This document shows positions 1 through 4,101 of a stretch of 6,605 bases of DNA, piece after piece. The position numbers were made by a program, and so were the translations under genes. Source of the DNA: CALMNV01 sp035688975 (GTDB lineage: Bacteria > Actinomycetota > Actinomycetes > Actinomycetales > Dermatophilaceae); NCBI RefSeq assembly GCF_035688975.1, contig NZ_DASSMH010000040.1:1-6605 (forward strand). Reading direction: 5' to 3'. How positions within the stretch are numbered: position 1 is the first letter of the stretch; each line of letters begins with the position of its first letter. The notes below the pieces were generated by a model. It was not told the origin of the DNA, made no database searches, and worked only from the letters and a program-made list of their open reading frames with translations.

Positions 1-410
1 GGGCACACCATCGGGGCCGGGGGAGCGACCCGCCCCTGCGCCACCTCGCACGCCGGCACCGCCGCGCCGGCGCTGACGTCGCAGAAGAGGTTGCCCGTCG
101 GGCTGCGGAAGGTGCCCCTGACGGCGGGGTCGACGACGGCCCTGGCCAGCCGCCCCTGGGCCTCCGCGAAGGTGCGGGGCGCGCCGACGGGCGAGCCCGC
201 GGACAGCTGGTAGGGCAGCGTGCGCGGGCCCGAGCCCGTCGGCGTGGCCCCCACCGTGGGGACGGAGCTCGGGGTGGCCGCGGCCGGGGTCCCGGCGTCG
301 GGCGCGGCCACGGTCACGGTCACCGGGGTCAGCGGGGCGTCGCCCGAGCCGCACCCCCCGAGGGCGGCGAGCCCGGCGAGTGCCACGAGCCCGGGTCGGA
401 GCAGCTGCAT
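1..410 (-). CDS. putative lipoprotein with SPTGN..C motif (3' end beyond left edge)
   Basis: The product is a predicted cell-surface lipoprotein of unknown function; 136 codons are visible and the gene continues past base 1. Reading from ATG at 410, residues 1-19 form a signal peptide with one arginine at R5, a hydrophobic core, and a lipobox LGGC with lipidation Cys20. A Pro/Thr/Ala/Val-rich low-complexity stretch follows (about 22-60), probably a cell-wall spacer. A more ordinary domain then begins (about 75 onward) and contains SPTGNLFCDV at 103-112, followed by a second cysteine in PACEV (C121). Small actinobacterial secreted proteins with an 'F.SPSGNI.C' signature (DUF6636-like) look similar; I match this by memory of the motif only. 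C110 and C121 may form a disulfide. The gene is divergent from the SURF1 gene with 71 bases between the starts. No clear Shine-Dalgarno is visible. The frame is open across the visible region, and codon bias supports coding. Confidence 0.75.
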   Translation of the reverse strand, partial: MQLLRPGLVALAGLAALGGCGSGDAPLTPVTVTVAAPDAGTPAAATPSSVPTVGATPTGSGPRTLPYQLSAGSPVGAPRTFAEAQGRLARAVVDPAVRGTFRSPTGNLFCDVSAGAAVPACEVAQGRVAPPAPMVC

Positions 411-445
411 GGTCGTCGAGTGTGGCACGGACTCCCCGAGGCGCG

Positions 446-478
446 TCCAGCCCCGGCGCCTGGGTGACCTAGGCTGGA
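446..478. promoter_or_regulatory. 7-bp inverted repeat overlapping the SURF1 -10 region
   Basis: TCCAGCC (446-452) and GGCTGGA (472-478) form a perfect 7-bp inverted repeat separated by 19 bases. The right arm overlaps the proposed -10 hexamer of the SURF1 gene. The position, between two divergent genes, would suit an operator. However, a 7-bp GC-rich repeat can arise by chance in DNA of this composition, so this is only a candidate. Confidence 0.25.
470..475 (+). promoter_or_regulatory. candidate -10 of a leaderless SURF1 promoter
   Basis: TAGGCT fits the actinobacterial TANNNT -10 consensus and ends 6 bases before the GTG start at 482. This puts the expected transcription start at or next to the start codon. 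No Shine-Dalgarno lies in front of the GTG. No convincing -35 hexamer is visible. The same arrangement occurs before guaA and asnB in this window, which supports the reading. Confidence 0.45.
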
Positions 479-481
479 ACG

Positions 482-1258
482 GTGTCCAGACGCCTGCTCT
501 CCCCGCGGGGACTGGGCCTGCTCGCCCTGCTGGCTGTCGTGGTTGCGGCGTGCACGCTGCTCGGCCTGTGGCAGCTCGGCGTGGCGCATGACGAGGGCCG
601 GCGCGAGTCCATCGCCGCCGCGGCGAGCCTGCCACGCAGGCCGCTCTCGGAGGTCACGGCTCCCCACTCGCCCTTTGCGGCGGAGCTGTCCAACCGCGCG
701 GTCACGGTGACCGGCACGTATGCCGCGAAGGGTCAGTTCGTGGTCGTCGGCCGGCGGCTCGGCACTCATGAGGGGTCCTGGGTCGTCACTCCACTCGTCA
801 CCGACACCGGCGGGACCGTCGCAGTCCTGCGCGGCTTCGTCGACGGCGCGCCCGCGACGGCGCCGACCCCGCCGACGGGGCGGGTCGAGGTGGCCGGCAC
901 CCTCGGGCCGAGCGAGTCGCCCCGCGGCGGCGCTGATTCCCTTCCGCCGGGGCAGCGGCGCTCGCTCGACCTCGCCTCGCTCGTCAACGAGTGGCCCGGC
1001 GAGCTCTACAACGTCGTCGTCCTCGCGTCCGCGGAGTCCTCGCTGGTCCCGACCGGTGTCGCCTCCGTGTCGGCGGGCGCCCTGACCCGGGTCCCGCCGC
1101 CGGACCCCGGCCAGTCGCTCAACCTGCGCAACGCGGCATACGCCGTGCAGTGGTGGGTCTTCGGTATTTTCGCGATCTGGATGTGGTGGAAGATGATGCG
1201 AGTCCAGCCACCGACCCGGTCCGAGCCGTTGGTCCCCAAGGAAGAGGCGCACGCGTGA
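482..1258 (+). CDS. SURF1 family cytochrome c oxidase assembly protein
   Basis: This is a 258-residue membrane protein of the SURF1 family, which assists maturation of haem-copper cytochrome c oxidase (aa3 type), probably around haem a insertion into subunit I. The topology is typical. A first membrane helix (about 11-32) ends in the family hallmark GLWQL (28-32). A large extracytoplasmic domain (about 35-215) follows and contains VVTPL (101-105) and VLRGFV (115-120). A second helix (about 219-239) begins with the conserved YAVQWW (220-225). A short hydrophilic tail follows. The GTG start at 482 is chosen because it gives a short positively charged N-terminus (MSRR) directly before helix one and sits just behind a TANNNT -10 hexamer. 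The TGA stop overlaps the GTG start of the downstream DUF3817 gene, so the two are very likely co-transcribed. Family assignment is secure; the role in oxidase assembly is taken from the family. Confidence 0.93.
   Translation: MSRRLLSPRGLGLLALLAVVVAACTLLGLWQLGVAHDEGRRESIAAAASLPRRPLSEVTAPHSPFAAELSNRAVTVTGTYAAKGQFVVVGRRLGTHEGSWVVTPLVTDTGGTVAVLRGFVDGAPATAPTPPTGRVEVAGTLGPSESPRGGADSLPPGQRRSLDLASLVNEWPGELYNVVVLASAESSLVPTGVASVSAGALTRVPPPDPGQSLNLRNAAYAVQWWVFGIFAIWMWWKMMRVQPPTRSEPLVPKEEAHA
1244..1247 (+). promoter_or_regulatory. ribosome binding site deciding the DUF3817 gene start
   Basis: GAGG, within the purine-rich run AAGGAAGAGG (1238-1247) inside the end of the SURF1 gene, lies 7 bases before GTG at 1255. 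It selects that GTG over in-frame starts far upstream, which would lie inside the SURF1 gene. Confidence 0.6.
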
Positions 1259-1641
1259 GCACGTATCCGACCAGCCTGGCCAAGCCGAAGCAGATCCGCT
1301 CGGCCCTGACCTTCTACCGGGTCATGGCGATCGTCGCGGGCCTCGCCCTCTTCGTCCTCATCGCGGCGATGGTGGTCAAGTACGGCCCGCCCAAGAGCCC
1401 CGGTTTCTCGCAGGTGTGGAGCCCCATCCACGGGGTGATCTACATGGCGTATGCCGTGTCCATCGCCAACCTCGGCATCAAGTCGGCCTGGACTCCGCAG
1501 CGGATCGTGCTGCACCTGCTGACCGGCTTCGTGCCGCTCCTGCCGTGGCTCGCCGAGCGGCGCGTCACGGCGGAGACCCGGGCCCTGCTGCACCGCGCCT
1601 ACGTCGCCGACCCCGGCCCGGCCGGCGCCCGCCCGGCCTGA
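1255..1641 (+). CDS. DUF3817 domain integral membrane protein
   Basis: This is a 128-residue integral membrane protein matching the DUF3817 family, whose biochemical function is not known. Three hydrophobic segments are visible: about 23-41, 57-75 and 84-100. Family-like features are FYRVMAIVAGLALF near the first helix, the K42-Y43-G44 turn, S56-P57-I58-H59-G60 at the start of helix two, and PLLPWLAERR at the end of helix three. The tail (about 104-128) is Ala/Pro-rich and hydrophilic. The GTG start overlaps the SURF1 stop (GTGA) and has a good Shine-Dalgarno. An upstream in-frame start at 991 would put more than 80 residues of arginine-rich out-of-frame SURF1 sequence in front and is rejected. 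The order SURF1, DUF3817, guaA recurs in Actinobacteria as far as I recall. This gene is probably the end of a two-gene operon, with guaA having its own promoter. Confidence 0.88.
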   Translation: MSTYPTSLAKPKQIRSALTFYRVMAIVAGLALFVLIAAMVVKYGPPKSPGFSQVWSPIHGVIYMAYAVSIANLGIKSAWTPQRIVLHLLTGFVPLLPWLAERRVTAETRALLHRAYVADPGPAGARPA

Positions 1642-1660
1642 CACCCACGACCCCGCGTCA

Positions 1661-1701
1661 CTACGTCACTGTTGCAGAAAGTGGAGCAGTGACGTAGGGG
1701 G
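1661..1701. repeat. palindromic 41-base repeat, copy 1
   Basis: A perfect 11-bp inverted repeat CTACGTCACTG (1661-1671) / CAGTGACGTAG (1687-1697) encloses a 15-base loop (1672-1686). Four G residues follow. In RNA the stem could extend by a G-U and a U-A pair. The whole 41 bases recur exactly at 1723-1763. This copy starts 20 bases after the DUF3817 stop, so it might act as a transcript end or stability hairpin, but no T-run follows. The sequence is notably less GC-rich than its surroundings, and its exact duplication suggests a dispersed repeat family or a paired protein-binding or RNA element. Confidence 0.85.
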
Positions 1702-1706
1702 CGGCG

Positions 1707-1717
1707 GGGCAGTGCCC
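1707..1717. other. small hairpin between the two palindromic repeats
   Basis: GGGC (1707-1710) and GCCC (1714-1717) can pair around a 3-base loop in the spacer between the two repeat copies. The stem has only four pairs and may be coincidental in GC-rich DNA. It is listed because it makes the region a run of three potential hairpins. Confidence 0.25.
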
Positions 1718-1722
1718 GGTGC

Positions 1723-1763
1723 CTACGTCACTGTTGCAGAAAGTGGAGCAGTGACGTAGGGGG
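1723..1763. repeat. palindromic 41-base repeat, copy 2
   Basis: This is an exact copy of 1661-1701. The arms are 1723-1733 and 1749-1759, and the loop is 1734-1748. Here the stem gains one more pair (C1722-G1760), giving 12 bp. The right arm ends 55 bases before the guaA start codon. If guaA is leaderless, the element spans roughly -92 to -56 relative to transcription start, a place where an upstream regulator could bind. Loop and arms are both fully conserved between copies, so a recent duplication or selection on the whole unit is possible. Confidence 0.85.
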
Positions 1764-1802
1764 GCGGGACGACGGGTGCGCGGGGCGGCGTCCCGCGGCG
1801 GA

Positions 1803-1808
1803 TAGAGT
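1803..1808 (+). promoter_or_regulatory. candidate -10 of a leaderless guaA promoter
   Basis: TAGAGT matches TANNNT and ends 6 bases before the GTG start of guaA at 1815, with no Shine-Dalgarno in between. The expected transcript therefore starts at the GTG. This also leaves no room for a leader RNA such as a purine riboswitch. Confidence 0.5.
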
Positions 1809-1814
1809 TGGCCG

Positions 1815-3404
1815 GTGAACGAGCCGCACCCCACCGACTTGCAGGCGCATCCCGTCCTCGTCGTCGACTACGGAGCGCAGTACGCCCAGCTCATCGCTCG
1901 CCGGGTCAGAGAGGCACGCGTCTACTCCGAGGTGGTGCCGCACACCACGCCCGTGGCGGACCTCCTCGCGAGGAAGCCGGCCGCCGTCATCCTCTCGGGC
2001 GGTCCCGCCTCGGTGTATGCCGAGGGCGCGCCGACGCTCGACCCGTCGCTGCTCGACGCCGGTGTCCCCGTGTTCGGGATGTGCTACGGCTTCCAGGCGA
2101 TGGCCCAGGCGCTCGGTGGCACCGTCTCGCACACGGGCTCCCGCGAGTATGGCAAGACGGAGGCGGCGATCGACGCGGGCGGCTCGACGCTCTTCGCCGG
2201 CCAGCCCCGCGACCAGGTCGTGTGGATGTCGCACGGCGACTCCGTCACCGTCGCACCTGAGGGCTGCCGCGTCACCGCCTCGACCGCGGGCACGCCGGTC
2301 GCGGCCTTCGAGGACGACGAGCGCCGCCTCTACGGCGTGCAGTGGCACCCCGAGGTGCTGCACTCCGCCCAGGGCCAGCGGGTGCTGGAGAACTTCCTCT
2401 GGAAGGGCGCCGGCATCCCGCCCGAGTGGACCCCGGCCAACGTCGTCGACGAGCTCGTCGAGGCGATCCGCGAGCGGGTGGGCGACTCCAGGGTGCTCTG
2501 CGCGCTCTCGGGTGGCGTCGACTCCTCCGTGGCGGCCGCCCTCGTGCAGAAGGCGGTCGGGGACCAGCTCACCTGCGTCTTCGTCGACCACGGGCTGCTG
2601 CGCGAGGGTGAGGCCGAGCAGGTCGAGCAGGACTTCGTCGCCGCGACCGGCGTCGACCTCGTCGTCGTCGACGCGCGCGAGCAGTTCCTCGCCGCCCTCG
2701 CCGGCGTGACCGACCCGGAGGCGAAGCGCAAGATCATCGGCACGCAGTTCATCCGCGTCTTCGAGCAGGCGGCCCGCGACGTCGTCGGCTCAGGGGCACG
2801 CGAGGGCCACCCCGTCGAGTTCCTCGTGCAGGGCACCCTCTACCCCGACGTTGTCGAGTCCGGCGGCGGTGAGGGCGCGGCCAACATCAAGTCGCACCAC
2901 AACGTCGGCGGCCTGCCCGACGACCTGCAGTTCAAGCTCGTCGAGCCACTGCGCACCCTCTTCAAGGACGAGGTGCGCCAGGTCGGCCTCGAGCTCGGGG
3001 TGCCCGAGGTCATCGTGTGGCGCCAGCCCTTCCCGGGGCCGGGCCTCGGCATCCGGATCATCGGCGAGGTGACGGCCGAGCGGCTCGACCTGCTGCGCCG
3101 GGCTGACGCCATCGCCCGCGAGGAGCTGACCCGCGCCGGGCTCGACCGCCACATCTGGCAGTGCCCGGTCGTCCTGCTCGCCGACGTGCGCTCGGTCGGC
3201 GTCCAGGGCGACGGCCGCACCTACGGCCACCCCGTCGTACTGCGGCCGGTGGCCTCCGAGGACGCGATGACGGCCGACTGGGCGCGGGTGCCCTACGACG
3301 TCCTGGCGCGGATCTCGACCCGGATCACCAACGAGGTGGCCGAGGTCAACCGGGTCGTCCTCGACGTCACGAGCAAGCCGCCCGGCACCATCGAATGGGA
3401 GTGA
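1815..3404 (+). CDS. guaA: GMP synthase (glutamine-hydrolysing)
   Basis: This complete 529-residue GMP synthase converts XMP, ATP and glutamine to GMP, AMP, pyrophosphate and glutamate, the last step of guanine nucleotide synthesis in the cytoplasm. The class I glutaminase domain (about 13-200) has the VVDYGAQYAQLIARRVRE start, LSGGP (60-64), nucleophile Cys90 in GMCYGFQ, and His178/Glu180 in WHPEV. The ATP-pyrophosphatase domain carries the PP-loop SGGVDSS (232-238), FVDHGLLR, and the XMP-site region GTLYPDVVES followed by IKSHHNVGG. The C-terminal dimerisation domain includes RQPFPGPGLGIRI and the invariant end KPPGTIEWE. Length and motif order are normal. The GTG at 1815 is chosen because it lies 6 bases behind a TANNNT hexamer and the conserved fold begins soon after. 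The gene is transcribed singly by inference. The TGA stop (3402-3404) is formed at the junction of a 14-base tandem duplication. Confidence 0.98.
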   Translation: MNEPHPTDLQAHPVLVVDYGAQYAQLIARRVREARVYSEVVPHTTPVADLLARKPAAVILSGGPASVYAEGAPTLDPSLLDAGVPVFGMCYGFQAMAQALGGTVSHTGSREYGKTEAAIDAGGSTLFAGQPRDQVVWMSHGDSVTVAPEGCRVTASTAGTPVAAFEDDERRLYGVQWHPEVLHSAQGQRVLENFLWKGAGIPPEWTPANVVDELVEAIRERVGDSRVLCALSGGVDSSVAAALVQKAVGDQLTCVFVDHGLLREGEAEQVEQDFVAATGVDLVVVDAREQFLAALAGVTDPEAKRKIIGTQFIRVFEQAARDVVGSGAREGHPVEFLVQGTLYPDVVESGGGEGAANIKSHHNVGGLPDDLQFKLVEPLRTLFKDEVRQVGLELGVPEVIVWRQPFPGPGLGIRIIGEVTAERLDLLRRADAIAREELTRAGLDRHIWQCPVVLLADVRSVGVQGDGRTYGHPVVLRPVASEDAMTADWARVPYDVLARISTRITNEVAEVNRVVLDVTSKPPGTIEWE

Positions 3405-3417
3405 TCGAATGGGAGTG
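3390..3417 (+). repeat. 14-base tandem duplication across the guaA stop codon
   Basis: ATCGAATGGGAGTG occurs at 3390-3403 and again immediately at 3404-3417, followed by A. The first copy encodes the conserved GuaA ending IEWE. Its final TG plus the first A of the second copy make the TGA stop, so the protein is unchanged. The second copy, also followed by A, re-creates the same coding end plus stop in another frame, where it is not used. Confidence 0.95.
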
Positions 3418-3457
3418 ACCTGCGCGCCGCAGTGAGACGCGCCTTCCACCGGCCGGA

Positions 3458-3488
3458 CCGCGGTCCCAGCGCCGGGCTGGGACCGCGG
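3458..3488. terminator. strong hairpin between convergent guaA and secreted-protein gene
   Basis: CCGCGGTCCCAGC (3458-3470) and its exact complement at 3476-3488 form a perfect 13-bp stem with a 5-base loop (GCCGG). It lies 54 bases past the guaA stop and 28 bases past the stop of the convergent minus-strand gene, so it could act in both directions. No T-run follows on either strand. Actinobacterial hairpins of this kind often lack one, so the terminator role is likely but inferred. Confidence 0.7.
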
Positions 3489-3497
3489 CGACTCGGT

Positions 3498-3512
3498 CGG
3501 GGTCACACCCCG
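3498..3512 (-). terminator. short hairpin just past the minus-strand gene
   Basis: CGGGGT (3498-3503) and ACCCCG (3507-3512) pair around a 3-base loop, beginning 3 bases beyond the stop of the gene at 3516-4001. It may protect or end that transcript together with the larger hairpin next to it. The stem is short, there is no T-run, and the case rests mainly on position. Confidence 0.4.
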
Positions 3513-3515
3513 GGC

Positions 3516-4001
3516 TCAGCGGCCGCTCGCCCCGATGAAGAAGCCCGCGTTGACGGTCCCGTCGCTCTTGGCGGGGTTGAGCAGCACCGCGGGAGCCAGG
3601 CAGCGCATGGGGAGCATGACGTGCGCGCGGATCCTCGCGTCGCCGGCCATGCTGAACGGCACGGCCTTGGTCGTGGCCACCACCGCGCCGTTGCACGCGA
3701 CGCTCGCGGCCAGCATGGGGACGGGGTTCTTGTGCAGGGTGGGCACGATCAGGCCCTCCACCTCGACCCGGAGGCTCCCGTCGCCGTCCAGCCGCACGTC
3801 GCCCTCCTCGATGACCCAGGGCAGGGAGCCCGGCTGGACCATGAACAGGTCGTGGTCGTCCGGCATGCTCGCGCCCACGGAGGAGCGCAGCAGCGGCGAC
3901 TCGCCGCCGCCGTCGTCGGCGGAGGCGGTCGTCGTGGCGAGGGTGCTGAGGCCGATGAGGGCGCCTGCGACAAACGACGCGGAGCGGGAGACACGAAGCA
4001 T
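3516..4001 (-). CDS. small secreted protein of unknown function, Sec signal peptide
   Basis: The 161-residue product is predicted to be exported. Residues 1-28 form a Sec signal peptide: MLRVSR charged start, hydrophobic core VAGALIGLSTL, and an A-S-A cleavage site (26-28) before DDGGG. The mature part, about 133 residues, holds LPWVIEEGDVRLDGDGSL (60-77), VEVEGLIVP (79-87), a KNPVP segment (91-95), and two cysteines (C103, C134) that could form a disulfide. I recognise a loose pattern shared with small actinobacterial secreted proteins of unknown function ('LPWV..GE..L..DG...VEVEGLV', then two Cys). No catalytic motif is visible. ATG at 4001 is preferred over an in-frame ATG at 4112: it opens directly into the signal peptide and has a weak AAGAG before it, whereas the longer form would overlap the asnB start. 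The gene converges on guaA and diverges from asnB. Confidence 0.8.
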   Translation of the reverse strand: MLRVSRSASFVAGALIGLSTLATTTASADDGGGESPLLRSSVGASMPDDHDLFMVQPGSLPWVIEEGDVRLDGDGSLRVEVEGLIVPTLHKNPVPMLAASVACNGAVVATTKAVPFSMAGDARIRAHVMLPMRCLAPAVLLNPAKSDGTVNAGFFIGASGR

Positions 4002-4074
4002 GGCAGCTCTTTTCGTCGGAAGAGGTGGGGGGAGTTCCCGCAGACGGAGACGCCGCCAGTCGGGGGAGGGTTCA

Positions 4075-4082
4075 CGGCATAC
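4075..4082 (-). other. intergenic copy of the over-represented octamer GTATGCCG
   Basis: CGGCATAC on the plus strand is the only intergenic one of seven copies of this octamer in the window. The others are at 718-725, 1134-1141, 1449-1456, 2015-2022, 4534-4541 and 5456-5463. It lies just upstream of the proposed asnB -10 hexamer. No specific function is assigned. Confidence 0.4.
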
Positions 4083-4088
4083 GGCCAC

Positions 4089-4094
4089 TAGGGT
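4089..4094 (+). promoter_or_regulatory. candidate -10 of a leaderless asnB promoter
   Basis: TAGGGT matches TANNNT and ends 7 bases before the ATG of asnB at 4102. The bases between (TTGGGCG plus spacing) do not form a usable Shine-Dalgarno at normal distance. A leaderless transcript starting at or near the ATG is therefore expected. The 100-base gap from 4002 must also contain the divergent promoter for the secreted-protein gene, for which I see no clear hexamers. Confidence 0.5.
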
Positions 4095-4101
4095 TGGGCG
4101 C

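Noticed and set aside
329..1252. 307-codon minus-strand open frame opposite SURF1
   Set aside because: The translation is arginine-rich and without motifs, and the plus-strand frame carries clear SURF1 hallmarks; it would also overlap the lipoprotein gene start.
991..1254. N-terminal extension of the DUF3817 protein starting at 991
   Set aside because: The extra sequence is out-of-frame SURF1 coding DNA with random Arg/Gly/Pro content; GTG at 1255 has a good Shine-Dalgarno and the domain begins right after it.
1661..1763. CRISPR array
   Set aside because: There are only two repeat units, each a palindrome, with one GC-rich 21-base spacer between them; no further units and no cas genes.
1642..1814. 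Purine riboswitch or other leader RNA before guaA
   Set aside because: There is no purine-riboswitch core, and the -10 hexamer 6 bases before the GTG leaves no transcribed leader. The hairpins here are upstream of the expected transcript start.
3432..4091. 219-codon plus-strand open frame across the gap and the secreted-protein gene
   Set aside because: The translation is Arg/Gly/His-rich without motifs, and the minus strand gives a proper signal peptide and domain in the same region.
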